A DNA stretch of 64,000 bases, taken from the NCBI RefSeq assembly GCF_030345705.1, contig NZ_JAUASW010000001.1, positions 620,001 to 684,000 of the forward strand, read 5' to 3'. This document shows positions 14,689 through 23,824 of this stretch, piece after piece. The position numbers and the translations under genes are program-made. This stretch comes from Pelomonas sp. SE-A7 (GTDB lineage Bacteria > Pseudomonadota > Gammaproteobacteria > Burkholderiales > Burkholderiaceae_C). Each line of letters starts with the position of its first letter. Positions within the stretch are counted from its first letter, which is position 1. The notes beneath the pieces are model-generated. The model had not been told where the DNA came from and searched no databases. It saw only the letters and a program-made list of their open reading frames with translations.

Positions 14689-15689
14689 TTGCGTCCCTTC
14701 AGCACCGATTCCGGCTGCTTGTCCAAGGTGTCGGCCAGCTCGCGCAATGACCGCGCGGCCTGACCAATGTCCTTCAGCGCGCGCTGCAGGTTCTGGTTCA
14801 GCGGCGCTTCGTCCTGGGCCGCGCTGGTGACCGCGGCGGCGGCCTTGGCCAGTTCGTCGGCCACGCGGCGCAGGTCTCTCACCATCGGACCGTCGGGGTT
14901 GAAGGTCCTGCTGACCTTCTCGGCCGCGCCATCGACGGTGACCGCGGCCTTGCTCATCTTCTCCATGGCCTCGCGGGTGGTCTGCAGCGTGGCCTGGGTG
15001 TTGTCGGCCAGCGGGCCGGCGCGGCTCTCCAGCTGCTCGCTGAGCTTGCGCAGATTGGCCGCCATGCTCTCTATGTCCTTGACCGCACGGCTCAGCTCGG
15101 GGCCCTCGATCAGCTTGCGGCCGCTGTTCGCCAGCGCCGACAGATCACCGACCAGGCGCTTGATGTCCAGGCCGTCGACCTGGTTGCGCAGGTCCTGGAA
15201 GGGCGTGTCCACCGTGGGGATCTCGATATGGCGCTGCTCGGTGCCCGACACGCGGGATTGCTTGCCGGGGCGGAAGTCGAGGTCCACGTAGAGCTGGCCG
15301 GTCAGCAGGCTCTGCAGGCCCAGCTGGGCGCGCAGGCCGCGCGAGACCAGGGCGTTGAGCGAAAGCGCGGTGGAGTCCTTGCCGTGCTCGCCGGTCAGGT
15401 TGCCGAGCATCTCGCGTTCGAGCTCGGCCACGACCGGAATGATTACCGAACTGTTGGCGCCGTCGTAGGCCACGCCTATGGCACTGACGCTGCCCAGGTG
15501 CACGCCGCGGAACACCACCGGCGCACCGACCTGCAGGCCGTAGATCGAGCCGTTGAAATGCATCACCACCTTCTCCTTGCCGCTGAGCAGCTTGCCGCCG
15601 GCGATGACGAAGACCGCGACGAAGAGCAGCAGCAGGGCGGTGACGACGAACAGGCCCAGCAGGGCGGGATGGCCGTGGCGTTTCCTCAT
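14685..15689 (-). CDS. Mce-family (MlaD-like) substrate-binding protein
   Basis: The 334-residue protein is anchored by one N-terminal transmembrane segment (residues 9-31). A single Mce domain follows (VVMHFNGSIYGLQVGAPVVF through about residue 115), then a long helical region rich in heptad-like Leu/Ala that probably forms a periplasmic tube. Mce domains assemble as hexamers that shuttle phospholipid across the periplasm. The single Mce domain with an extended helical tail differs from short MlaD and from multi-domain PqiB. It overlaps the ATPase gene by four bases and the lipoprotein gene by four bases. Confidence 0.85.
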   Translation of the reverse strand: MRKRHGHPALLGLFVVTALLLLFVAVFVIAGGKLLSGKEKVVMHFNGSIYGLQVGAPVVFRGVHLGSVSAIGVAYDGANSSVIIPVVAELEREMLGNLTGEHGKDSTALSLNALVSRGLRAQLGLQSLLTGQLYVDLDFRPGKQSRVSGTEQRHIEIPTVDTPFQDLRNQVDGLDIKRLVGDLSALANSGRKLIEGPELSRAVKDIESMAANLRKLSEQLESRAGPLADNTQATLQTTREAMEKMSKAAVTVDGAAEKVSRTFNPDGPMVRDLRRVADELAKAAAAVTSAAQDEAPLNQNLQRALKDIGQAARSLRELADTLDKQPESVLKGRK

Positions 15690-16447
15690 GCCTCGGCCCT
15701 CCCGCGCAGGAACTGGCGCACGGCGGCGGGGCCGGCCTGCAGCAGCCGCTGGGGCGTGTCCAGCGCGGTCATGGTTCTCTCCTTGGCATCGAGAAAGAGG
15801 GCGCGGTCGGCCACCGCGAAGATGCTCTGCAGCTCATGGGTGACCAGCACGATGCTGGTGCCCAGATGATCCCGCAGATTCAGGATCAGATCATCCAGCC
15901 GCGCCGAGGTCAGCGGGTCCAGGCCGGCCGAGGGCTCGTCCAGGAACAGCAGCGGCGGGTCCAGGGCCATGGCGCGGGCGATGGCGGCGCGCTTTTTCAT
16001 GCCGCCGCTGAGCGCCGACGGCATCTGCTCGAAGGCGCCGTCCAGCCCCACCAGGGCCAGCTTGAAGCGCGCCAGCTGCTCGACGCCGGCCTCGTCCAGC
16101 TCGGCGAACTCGGTCAGCGGCAGCATCACGTTCTCGCCCACCGTCATCGAGCTCCACAGCGCGCCGGACTGGAACATTACGCCGAAGCCCTTGCGGATCC
16201 GGGCGAGCTGCGCTTCGTCGGCCTCGGCCAGGTCGATGCCCTCATGAAAGACGCGGCCGCAGGCCGGTTGCTGCAGGCCGGCCAGATGGCGCATCAGGGT
16301 GCTCTTGCCGCAGCCGCTGCCGCCTATCAGAGCCAGGATCTCGCCGCGCCGCACTTCGAACGTCAGGCCTTGTTGCAAGACGCGGCCGGCGACGCTGAGC
16401 GTCAGGTTCTCGGCGCTGAGCAGGGAGGGCCGTGCGTCTGCCATCAC
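15686..16447 (-). CDS. ABC transporter ATP-binding protein, MlaF-like
   Basis: The 253-residue ATPase of an Mce-type lipid transporter. It carries Walker A GGSGCGKST at residues 42-50, the Q-loop (GVMFQSGALWSSMTVGEN), the signature LSGGMKKRAAIARAM and Walker B LLFLDEPSAGLDP. The LSGGMKKR form and the ALWSSMTVGEN stretch are typical of the MlaF/Ttg2A group rather than of nutrient importers. It pairs with the permease encoded just upstream (overlapping stop and start) and the Mce protein downstream. Confidence 0.88.
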   Translation of the reverse strand: MMADARPSLLSAENLTLSVAGRVLQQGLTFEVRRGEILALIGGSGCGKSTLMRHLAGLQQPACGRVFHEGIDLAEADEAQLARIRKGFGVMFQSGALWSSMTVGENVMLPLTEFAELDEAGVEQLARFKLALVGLDGAFEQMPSALSGGMKKRAAIARAMALDPPLLFLDEPSAGLDPLTSARLDDLILNLRDHLGTSIVLVTHELQSIFAVADRALFLDAKERTMTALDTPQRLLQAGPAAVRQFLRGRAEA

Positions 16448-17547
16448 CAGCCCAGCCTCTGGAAGGCGATGGTCAGGGCCGAGGCGGCGACGACGATCCA
16501 GACGATGGCCTGGACCACGGCCTTGGTGGTCGCCTCGCCCACGGCCTCGGCGCTGCGGCCGGCATACATGCCCTGACGGCAGCCGGCCAGGGCCACCAGG
16601 ATGGCGTAGACCGTGCCCTTGAGCAGGCCTATGCCGGCGTGCGACAGGGTCAGCACCTTGCTGCTGCGATACAGATAGTCAAGCAGCTCGACCTGAAAGA
16701 TGCCCACGGCCACCAGCAGGCCGGCCAGCATGCCGACGGCGGCGGCGAAGGCGGTGAGCAGGGGCGCCATCAAGGCCATGGCCAGCACCCGCGGCAGCAC
16801 CAGGTGCTCGATCGGGTTGAGCCCCATGGCCCGCAGCGCGTCGATCTCCTCGTTGGCCTGCATGCTGCCGATCTGGGCGGCGAACGCGGCGCCGACGCGG
16901 CCGGCCAGGATGATGCCGGTCATCAGGGCCGCGATTTCGCGCACCACGCCCACGGTCACCAGGTCGGCCATGAAGGACTGGGCGCCCAGCCGCTGCAATT
17001 GGGCCGCGCCCATGTAGGCCACGATCAGGCCGACCAGGAAGCTGACCAGGGCCACGATGGGCAGGCTGGCCGGGCCGGTGGCATGCAGCTGGCCGGCCAG
17101 GTCTTCGCCGCGCATGGCCGTCGTGCCGCGCATGCCCTTGTAGAGCGCCTGCAGCACTTCGCCGACGAAAGTTAGCGTGTCGCGGGTGCGCTCGTAGCGG
17201 CCCAGCCAGTCGAGGCCGACCAGGGTCAGCCAGCGCGGGCGGCGCTTCTTCGGCGGTTCTGCCGAGGAGCCGCCGGCCTTGTTGGTGGCCAGCTGCAACA
17301 GGCCGCGCAGGCCGGGCGGCAGGGCGCTGAGGTCCAGGGCATGGCCGCTCTGGTTGGACAGGGTCCAGAGTGCGGCGGGCAGCAGGCTGTCGAAGCTGGT
17401 CAGGCCCTGGCCATCCAGCCGCCAGATCTGCTCACCGGGCGGAGCTTCGGGGGCAGGGGGCAGGTCGCCGCGGCCGCGCCAGTCGCCGCTCAGGACCAGC
17501 AGCGGCGTGCCCTGGGCGTCGCGCTCCCAGCGTGCCTCGGCAGGCAT
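16444..17547 (-). CDS. MlaE-family ABC permease with N-terminal STAS-like domain
   Basis: The membrane component of the Mce-type lipid transporter. The N-terminal ~110 residues are soluble and STAS-like (LSGDWRGRGDLPP; LDGQGLTSFDSLLPAALW). The MlaE permease core follows with several hydrophobic helices (LPIVALVSFLVGLIVAYM; MTGIILAGRVGAAFAAQIG) and the conserved EIDALRAMGLNPIEHLVLPR loop. MlaB is a separate STAS protein in enterobacteria, so here the two are fused. I chose the ATG at 17547 (367 residues). A TTG at 17616 would add 23 residues without a clear ribosome-binding site. Confidence 0.82.
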   Translation of the reverse strand: MPAEARWERDAQGTPLLVLSGDWRGRGDLPPAPEAPPGEQIWRLDGQGLTSFDSLLPAALWTLSNQSGHALDLSALPPGLRGLLQLATNKAGGSSAEPPKKRRPRWLTLVGLDWLGRYERTRDTLTFVGEVLQALYKGMRGTTAMRGEDLAGQLHATGPASLPIVALVSFLVGLIVAYMGAAQLQRLGAQSFMADLVTVGVVREIAALMTGIILAGRVGAAFAAQIGSMQANEEIDALRAMGLNPIEHLVLPRVLAMALMAPLLTAFAAAVGMLAGLLVAVGIFQVELLDYLYRSSKVLTLSHAGIGLLKGTVYAILVALAGCRQGMYAGRSAEAVGEATTKAVVQAIVWIVVAASALTIAFQRLGW

Positions 17548-17667
17548 ACGCTCTGGCACGGCTTGCGACGCGGATTCGCTCAATGCCCTTGCTCCCGGCA
17601 GCCCTGGCTGCCCCAAGACCGAGATGGGTGCAGATTAGCAGGGCAGGCCGGGCGTGGCGAGCCGGTG

Positions 17668-17690
17668 AAGACCTGGCGGTGCCAGGTCTT
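17668..17690. terminator. 9-bp inverted repeat, possible terminator of the VWA gene
   Basis: AAGACCTGG and CCAGGTCTT are perfect inverted arms with a five-base loop, in the gap between the end of the VWA gene and the start of the permease (both minus strand). There is no clear T-run, so intrinsic termination is uncertain. Confidence 0.35.
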
Positions 17691-17701
17691 GCTTCAGCGC
17701 T

Positions 17702-19459
17702 TCAGCGCTTCAGGGCGGCCGAAAGCTCAGCCAGGCGCAGGAATTCGGCGCGGTGGCCGTAGCGGTCGCTGCCGCGCGATTCGCGGGCCAGCGTCAGCAC
17801 CTGCTGCGGCCCGAATTCGCCGATCAGGGTGCTGCCGCGCAGCCACTGGCCCCAGCCGGCCACGGCGGCGGCAAAGCGCAGCTCCGGGTCGGCCTGCTCT
17901 ATGCCGGGCAGCTGGGCCGGACGCGCCACGCCGAACTCGACCAGCTGGCTGTCGGCCTGGCCGGGCTTCTTGTAGCGCAGCTTGATCCAGGCCAACTCGC
18001 CGCTCTTGCCGTCCGCCTTGGCCGCCGTCGGGCTGGGCTGGTAGCGCAGCGGATCCACATTGCCCCTGGCGCCGCGCGGCACCCATTCGTAAAGGGCCGT
18101 GACCGTGTGGCCGGCGCCCACGTCGCCGGCATCGACCTTGTCGTCCTTGAATTGCTCGCGGGTCAGGGCGTTGAGCTCGTAGCCGATCAGCCGGTATTCA
18201 TCGACCTGGCCCGGGTTGAACTCGACCTGCAGCTTCAGGTCCTGGGCCACGACGGCCAGCGTCGAGGTCATCTCGTTGACCAGCACCTTGTGCGCTTCCT
18301 GCAGCGAATCCATGTAGTGGTAGCTGCCGTCGCCGGCGTCGGCCAGCTTCTTCATCAGGGCTTCGTTGTAGTTGGAGTCGCCGACTCCCAGCGCGGTCAG
18401 GCCCACGCCGGCCTTGCGCTGCTCCTCGACCAGGGCCTTGAGCTGGGCCGGGTCGACCACGCCTATGTTCAGGTCGCCGTCCGTGGCCAGCAGCACGCGG
18501 TTGATGCCGCCGTCTATGAAGGCTTCGCGGGCCTGGGCATAGGCCATTCGGATGCCGGCCTCGCCATAGGTGCCGCCACCGGCCGAGAGGCTGTCGATGG
18601 CCAGCTGGATCTCGGTCTTCTTGTTGCCCGGCGTGGCCGGCAGCACGAGCCGGGTGCCGCTGGCATAGCTGACGATGCTGAGCCGGTCCTGCGGCCGCAG
18701 CTGCTGTGCCAGCAGGCCCAGGGCCGACTTGACCAGGGGCAGGCGGTCCTGCGGGCTCATGGAGCCGGACACATCGACCAGGAAGACCAGGTTGGCCGGC
18801 GGCAGCGAGGCCTTGGCGGCGTCGCGCGCCTTGATGGCGATGCGCAGCAGGCCGCGCTCGTGGTTCCAGGGCGAGCGGCTGAGCTTGGCATCGACGGTGA
18901 AGGGCTGCTCCTGCCGGGCCGGCGGCTCGGCGTAGTCGTAACCGAAGTAGTTCACAAGCTCCTCGACCCGCACGGCATCCCGCGGCGGCAACTGGCCGCG
19001 GCCTATGAAGCGGCGGACGTTGGCATAGCTGCCGGTATCGACGCTGGCGCTGAAGGTGGAGGTCGGGTGTTCTGCAACCCGGCGCCAGGGGTTGTCGCTG
19101 AAGTTCTCGTACTTGGCGGTATTGGCCGGTGGTGGCAGAGCGACCCGAGCGGGCGCCGGCATGAAGCTGTGGGACGGCATCGCGACCGGGGCATTGCCCG
19201 TGATCTCGACGCGTTGCAAGGCATCCTGCTGGACCTTGCTTTCGACGACGGGGCCCCGGCGCGGGGCAGGGCTCGGCGGCGGCATGGGTGTCACTTGAAC
19301 CGGCGCTGCTGGCGGCGGTGGGGATATTGCAGGCGGCGCCTTGACGGGCGGCCTGGGTGTCTGCGGGCTTGGCGCCTCGCCGACCTGGGCGCAGGCTCCG
19401 AGCAAGCCTGCACCCAGCATGGCCAGCGACAGCAGTCCGCTACGACGGTTCTTCTCCAT
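17702..19459 (-). CDS. von Willebrand factor A-domain lipoprotein, YfbK-like
   Basis: The 585-residue protein has a lipoprotein signal (SLAMLGAGLLGACAQ) and a proline-rich linker. Next come a VWFA N-terminal region (NPWRRVAEHPTSTFSASVDT and VEELVNYFGYDY) and a VWA domain with the MIDAS motif DVSGSMS, completed by a downstream ATDGDLN. The C-terminal DUF3520-type region ends the chain. Such proteins are probably exported, metal-dependent protein-binding modules; the partner is unknown. The ATG at 19459 has AGGGGG just upstream. Starting further upstream would bury the signal peptide. It is divergent from the lysR gene. Function beyond the domains is not known. Confidence 0.85.
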   Translation of the reverse strand: MEKNRRSGLLSLAMLGAGLLGACAQVGEAPSPQTPRPPVKAPPAISPPPPAAPVQVTPMPPPSPAPRRGPVVESKVQQDALQRVEITGNAPVAMPSHSFMPAPARVALPPPANTAKYENFSDNPWRRVAEHPTSTFSASVDTGSYANVRRFIGRGQLPPRDAVRVEELVNYFGYDYAEPPARQEQPFTVDAKLSRSPWNHERGLLRIAIKARDAAKASLPPANLVFLVDVSGSMSPQDRLPLVKSALGLLAQQLRPQDRLSIVSYASGTRLVLPATPGNKKTEIQLAIDSLSAGGGTYGEAGIRMAYAQAREAFIDGGINRVLLATDGDLNIGVVDPAQLKALVEEQRKAGVGLTALGVGDSNYNEALMKKLADAGDGSYHYMDSLQEAHKVLVNEMTSTLAVVAQDLKLQVEFNPGQVDEYRLIGYELNALTREQFKDDKVDAGDVGAGHTVTALYEWVPRGARGNVDPLRYQPSPTAAKADGKSGELAWIKLRYKKPGQADSQLVEFGVARPAQLPGIEQADPELRFAAAVAGWGQWLRGSTLIGEFGPQQVLTLARESRGSDRYGHRAEFLRLAELSAALKR

Positions 19460-19633
19460 ATCAATCCCCCTTGTTGGTCGGGCCAGTATAGGAATCGCCC
19501 GGGTCTTGCCAGTCCGACTTGGTGACCAGAGGTAAGCCGGCCTAAACTTCGCCATCCACGAATCCTTCGTTTTGATCTGCGGTATTTGCCGTGTTCACGC
19601 GAAGGGAGAATCCACCAGCCCAAGAAGTCACCC

Positions 19634-20536
19634 ATGCGCCTGGACCTCACCACCCTCAATCTCGTGCTGGCCATCGAACAGACCCGTTCGATCACCCGCG
19701 GAGCCGAGCGCGAACACCTGGCCCTGGCGGCCGCCAGCAAGCGGATCTCCGACCTGGAATCGCGCCTGGGCGTGCAGCTGTTCGAGCGCCGTGCCCGCGG
19801 CGTCGAGCCCACCGAGGCCTGCCGGGCCCTGGTGCGCCACATCCGATCGCTCAACGCTTCGCTGCATGCGCTGGAGAGCGAAGTCGTCGAGTTCGCTCGG
19901 GGCATCAAGGGCCATCTGCGCATCGCTGCCAATGCCGGCGCGATTGCCGAATGCCTGCCGGCCGACATGGCGGCCTTCTTGCAGAACCATCCGCAAATAC
20001 GCATCAGCCTCGAGGACATGACCAGTTCCGAGACGCAGACGGCCGTGGCCGAAGGCCGGGCCGACATCGGCGTGTTCACGCCGCCCATCCTGGACAACCG
20101 CCTCGAGACCCGCCGTTACCGCAACGGCCGCCTGGCCGTGCTGGTGCCCGAGGGTCATGCGCTGGCGGGCCGCAAGAGCGTGTCCTTCGACGACCTGCTG
20201 GACTTCGACCTGGTCGGCCTGCATGCCGGCGCCTCGGCCCAGGAGCTGATGCGCGAACAGGCTTTGGCCCGCGGCCGCACCTTGAATGCCCGCCTGGCCG
20301 TGCGCGGCTTCGACGCGATTGCCCAGCTGGTCGAGGCCAGGCTGGGCGTGGCCGTGCTGCCCCAGGGCCCGGCCGAACGCTTCGCCCAGGTGTTCTCGGT
20401 GCAATTGCTGCGCCTCGATGAAACCTGGGCCCAGCGCGACTATGTTCTGGGCGTGGCGCGCGTCGAGCGCCTGCCCACCGTGGTGCAGCGCTTTATCGAT
20501 GCGCTGTCGCCCATTCCCAAGGAAATCAAGCCATGA
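19634..20536 (+). CDS. LysR-family transcriptional regulator upstream of leuC
   Basis: The 300-residue protein has an N-terminal winged helix (residues 1-60, AASKRISDLESRLGVQLFER as the recognition segment) and a C-terminal periplasmic-binding-like effector domain. The ATG at 19634 is chosen because the HTH starts at once (MRLDLTTLN). Its stop overlaps the leuC start (ATGA), so regulator and leucine genes share a transcript. It may control the leu operon, itself or the divergent VWA gene. An inverted repeat ACGAA-TCC-TTCGT at 19558-19570 in the gap is a possible binding site. The effector is unknown; an isopropylmalate-type intermediate is only a guess from position. Confidence 0.85.
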   Translation: MRLDLTTLNLVLAIEQTRSITRGAEREHLALAAASKRISDLESRLGVQLFERRARGVEPTEACRALVRHIRSLNASLHALESEVVEFARGIKGHLRIAANAGAIAECLPADMAAFLQNHPQIRISLEDMTSSETQTAVAEGRADIGVFTPPILDNRLETRRYRNGRLAVLVPEGHALAGRKSVSFDDLLDFDLVGLHAGASAQELMREQALARGRTLNARLAVRGFDAIAQLVEARLGVAVLPQGPAERFAQVFSVQLLRLDETWAQRDYVLGVARVERLPTVVQRFIDALSPIPKEIKP

Positions 20537-21975
20537 GCGCGAGAACTCTCTACGACAAGCTGTGGGACGAGCATGTCGTCCACACCGAAGAGGACGGCAC
20601 GGCCGTGCTCTACATCGACCGCCACCTGGTCCACGAGGTCACCAGTCCGCAGGCCTTCGAAGGCCTGGAGATGGCCCATCGCAAGGTCTGGCGCCTGTCC
20701 GCCAACCTGGCTGTCAGCGACCACAACGTGCCGACGACCGACCGCTCGCAAGGCATTGCTGACCCGGTCTCCAAGCTGCAGGTCGATACGCTGGACAAGA
20801 ACTGCGACCGCCATGGCCTGACGCAGTTCAAGATGAACGACAAGCGCCAGGGCATAGTCCACGTGATCGGCCCGGAGCAGGGCGCGACGCTGCCGGGCAT
20901 GACCGTGGTCTGCGGCGACAGCCACACTTCCACCCATGGCGCCTTCGGCGCGCTGGCCCATGGCATTGGCACCTCCGAGGTCGAGCATGTGCTGGCCACG
21001 CAGACCCTGCTGGCCAAGAAGGCCAAGAACATGCTGATCCGGGTCGAGGGCCAGGTCATGCCGGGCGTGGGCGCCAAGGACATCGTGCTGGCCATCATCG
21101 GCCGCATTGGCACGGCCGGCGGCACCGGCTACACCATCGAGTTCGCCGGCTCGGCCATCCGCGCGCTGAGCATGGAAGGCCGCATGACGGTCTGCAATAT
21201 GGCCATCGAGGCGGGTGCGCGCGCCGGCCTGATCGCCGTGGACGAGACCACGATCCACTACGTCAAGGGTCGGCCGTACACGCCAGGTACCGACCCGCAA
21301 ACCGGCCGGTTTGCAGGGGGCGTGGAATGGGAGCAGGCCGTCCAGTACTGGCGCGGCCTGCACTCGGATGCCGGCGCGCATTTCGATGCCGTCGTCGAAC
21401 TCGACGCCACGCAGATCCGTCCGCAAGTCACCTGGGGCACCAGCCCGGAGATGGTCTTGTCCATCGAGGACCGTGTGCCCGATCCCGACAAGGAAAAGGA
21501 CTCGGTCAAGCGCAATGCCATCGAGCGCGCGCTGCAGTACATGGCCCTGGAGCCCAACAAGGCGATCAGCGACATCCGCATCGACAAGGTCTTCATTGGC
21601 TCCTGCACCAACAGCCGCATCGAGGACATGCGCGAGGCGGCGGCCGTGGTGCGCCGCGTCGGTGGCCGCATCGCCGGCAACGTCAAGCTGGCCCTGGTCG
21701 TGCCAGGCTCGGGCCTGGTGAAGGCCCAGGCGGAAGCCGAAGGCCTGGACCAGGTGTTCAAGGCCGCCGGCTTCGAATGGCGCGAGCCGGGCTGCTCCAT
21801 GTGCCTGGCGATGAACGCCGACCGGCTGGAGCCGGGCGAGCGCTGCGCCTCGACCAGCAACCGCAATTTCGAAGGACGCCAGGGCGCTGGCGGCCGCACC
21901 CACCTGGTCAGCCCGGCCATGGCGGCCGCCGCGGCCATGCAGGGCCACTTCGTCGACGTGCGCAGGATTTCGTAA
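20533..21975 (+). CDS. leuC: 3-isopropylmalate dehydratase large subunit
   Basis: With LeuD it isomerises 2-isopropylmalate to 3-isopropylmalate in leucine synthesis. The 480-residue aconitase-fold protein carries three cysteine ligands of the [4Fe-4S] cluster: Cys358 in GSCTNSR, and Cys421 and Cys424 in GCSMC. Early family motifs VSDHNVPT and CGDSHTSTHGAFGALAHGIG are intact. It overlaps lysR at its start, and its TAA overlaps the leuD ATG by one base. Confidence 0.96.
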   Translation: MSARTLYDKLWDEHVVHTEEDGTAVLYIDRHLVHEVTSPQAFEGLEMAHRKVWRLSANLAVSDHNVPTTDRSQGIADPVSKLQVDTLDKNCDRHGLTQFKMNDKRQGIVHVIGPEQGATLPGMTVVCGDSHTSTHGAFGALAHGIGTSEVEHVLATQTLLAKKAKNMLIRVEGQVMPGVGAKDIVLAIIGRIGTAGGTGYTIEFAGSAIRALSMEGRMTVCNMAIEAGARAGLIAVDETTIHYVKGRPYTPGTDPQTGRFAGGVEWEQAVQYWRGLHSDAGAHFDAVVELDATQIRPQVTWGTSPEMVLSIEDRVPDPDKEKDSVKRNAIERALQYMALEPNKAISDIRIDKVFIGSCTNSRIEDMREAAAVVRRVGGRIAGNVKLALVVPGSGLVKAQAEAEGLDQVFKAAGFEWREPGCSMCLAMNADRLEPGERCASTSNRNFEGRQGAGGRTHLVSPAMAAAAAMQGHFVDVRRIS

Positions 21976-22625
21976 TGGACAAGTTCACCCTCCACAAGGG
22001 CCTGGTCGCGCCCATGGACCGCGACAACGTCGACACCGACGCCATCATTCCCAAGCAGTTCCTCAAGTCGATCAAGCGCACCGGTTTCGGCCCCAACCTG
22101 TTCGATGAATGGCGCTACCTGGACCACGGCGAGCCGGGCCAGGACCCGGCCAGTCGCAAGCCCAATCCGGACTTCGTGCTGAACCAGCCGCGCTATCAGG
22201 GCGCCTCGGTGCTGATTGCCCGCAGCAACTTTGGCTGCGGCTCCAGCCGCGAGCACGCGCCCTGGGCACTGGAGCAGTACGGCTTCCGCGCGCTGATCGC
22301 GCCGAGCTTCGCCGACATCTTCTTCAACAACTGCTTCAAGAACGGCGTGCTGCCCATCGTCCTGCCCGAGTCGCAGGTGGCTCAGCTGTTCGACGAGGTG
22401 GCGGCCTTCCCGGGCTACCAGCTGAGCGTGGACCTGGCGCGCCAGGTCGTCATCAAGCCGGACGGCACGGAGCTGTCTTTCGAGGTGCAGCCGTTCCGCA
22501 AGTACTGCCTGCTCAATGGCTTCGACGACATAGGCCTGACGCTGCGCCATGCCGACAAGATCAAGGCCTACGAGGCCGAGCGCATTGCCAGCAAGCCCTG
22601 GCTGAACCACCGTTTGATCGGATGA
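21975..22625 (+). CDS. leuD: 3-isopropylmalate dehydratase small subunit
   Basis: The swivelling small subunit that closes the isopropylmalate isomerase active site. The 216-residue protein has the diagnostic NVDTDAIIPKQFLK start, the SNFGCGSSREHAPWAL loop that contacts the cluster and substrate, and FADIFFNNCFKNG. Length is typical. The start ATG shares a base with the leuC stop (TAATG), and its own stop lies at the leuB start, so leuCDB is one coupled unit. Confidence 0.96.
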   Translation: MDKFTLHKGLVAPMDRDNVDTDAIIPKQFLKSIKRTGFGPNLFDEWRYLDHGEPGQDPASRKPNPDFVLNQPRYQGASVLIARSNFGCGSSREHAPWALEQYGFRALIAPSFADIFFNNCFKNGVLPIVLPESQVAQLFDEVAAFPGYQLSVDLARQVVIKPDGTELSFEVQPFRKYCLLNGFDDIGLTLRHADKIKAYEAERIASKPWLNHRLIG

Positions 22626-22630
22626 ATCCC

Positions 22631-23722
22631 ATGAAGATTGCTGTTCTGCCGGGCGACGGCATAGGCACCGAGATCGTTGCCGAGGCGGTCAAGGTCCTGA
22701 AGGTGCTGGACCTGCCGCTGGAGATGGAAAGCGCGCCGGTGGGCGGCGCTGCCTACGAGGCGGCCGGCCATCCGCTGCCCGAGAGCACGCTGAAGCTGGC
22801 GCAAGCGGCCGATGCCGTGCTGTTCGGCGCCGTGGGCGACTGGAAGTACGACAAGCTGGACCGGCCGCTGCGCCCCGAGCAGGCCATCCTGGGCCTGCGC
22901 AAGCACCTGGGCCTGTTCGCCAACTTCCGTCCGGCGATCTGCTACGAGCAACTGACCCATGCCTCCAGCCTCAAGCCCGAGCTGGTGGCGGGCCTCGACA
23001 TCCTGATCATCCGCGAGCTGACCGGCGACATCTACTTCGGCCAGCCGCGGGGCCGCCGCACTGCCGTCGATGGCCATTTCCCCGGTGCCGAGGAAGCCTT
23101 CGACACCATGCGCTATTCGCGCCCCGAGATCGAACGCATCGCCCATGTGGCCTTCCAGGCCGCGCGCAAGCGCAGCAAGAAGGTCACCTCGGTCGACAAG
23201 GCCAATGTGCTGGAGACCTTCCAGTTCTGGAAGGACGTGGTCACCGAGGTCCACAAGGACTATCCGGACGTGGAGCTGGAGCACATGTACGTGGACAACG
23301 CGGCCATGCAGCTCGTGAAGGCGCCCAAGAAGTTCGACGTGGTCGTGACCGGCAATATGTTCGGCGACATCCTGTCGGACGAGGCTGCGATGCTGACCGG
23401 CTCGATCGGCATGCTGCCCTCGGCTTCGCTCGACAAGAACAGCAAGGGCTTGTACGAGCCCAGCCATGGCAGCGCACCGGATATCGCCGGCAAGGGCATA
23501 GCCAACCCGCTGGCTACAATCCTCTCCGCTGCCATGATGCTCAAGTTCTCCCTCAACCAGCCCGAAGCTGCCGCTCGTATCGAGTCGGCGGTTCAATCGG
23601 TGCTGGCCCAGGGTCTGCGCACTGCGGACATCTGGAGCGAGGGCACCCAGAAGGTGGGCACCCGCGAGATGGGTGATGCGGTCGTTGCCGCCATCACCAT
23701 GACCAAAACCATTAAGGGCTAG
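22631..23722 (+). CDS. leuB: 3-isopropylmalate dehydrogenase
   Basis: Oxidatively decarboxylates 3-isopropylmalate to 2-oxoisocaproate with NAD. The 363-residue protein begins MKIAVLPGDGIG. It shows the substrate arginines in LRKHLGLFANFRP and RELTGDIYFGQPRG, the catalytic lysine in SVDKANVLET, the metal aspartates in GNMFGDILSDEA, and the NAD-selective GSAPDIAGKG. An in-frame ATG at 22622 overlaps the leuD stop and would add three residues. I prefer 22631 because the family start is MKIAVLPGDGIG and GGATGA then lies upstream. Confidence 0.95.
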   Translation: MKIAVLPGDGIGTEIVAEAVKVLKVLDLPLEMESAPVGGAAYEAAGHPLPESTLKLAQAADAVLFGAVGDWKYDKLDRPLRPEQAILGLRKHLGLFANFRPAICYEQLTHASSLKPELVAGLDILIIRELTGDIYFGQPRGRRTAVDGHFPGAEEAFDTMRYSRPEIERIAHVAFQAARKRSKKVTSVDKANVLETFQFWKDVVTEVHKDYPDVELEHMYVDNAAMQLVKAPKKFDVVVTGNMFGDILSDEAAMLTGSIGMLPSASLDKNSKGLYEPSHGSAPDIAGKGIANPLATILSAAMMLKFSLNQPEAAARIESAVQSVLAQGLRTADIWSEGTQKVGTREMGDAVVAAITMTKTIKG

Positions 23723-23752
23723 TTCAGCTCCGGTTCGTCTCGCCCCTACAAA

Positions 23753-23792
23753 CCCGGCGAAGCGAGCCGGGGAAGAAGAAACCCCAGGGTTT
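23753..23792 (+). other. two short inverted repeats in the leuB-asd gap
   Basis: The 102-base gap holds CCCGGC/GCCGGG (23753-23758 and 23766-23771, seven-base loop) followed by AAACCC/GGGTTT (23779-23784 and 23787-23792) and a modest T-rich stretch. It could act as a weak terminator or an mRNA-processing site that uncouples asd from leuB. No strong promoter consensus is seen. Confidence 0.3.
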
Positions 23793-23824
23793 GTTTGACT
23801 TGTAGAGCGATTGAGGAACACGTG

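Noticed and set aside
17692..17714. Short TTCAGCGC tandem repeat at the end of the VWA gene
   Set aside because: Only two to three 9-base units spanning the stop codon; no evidence of function.
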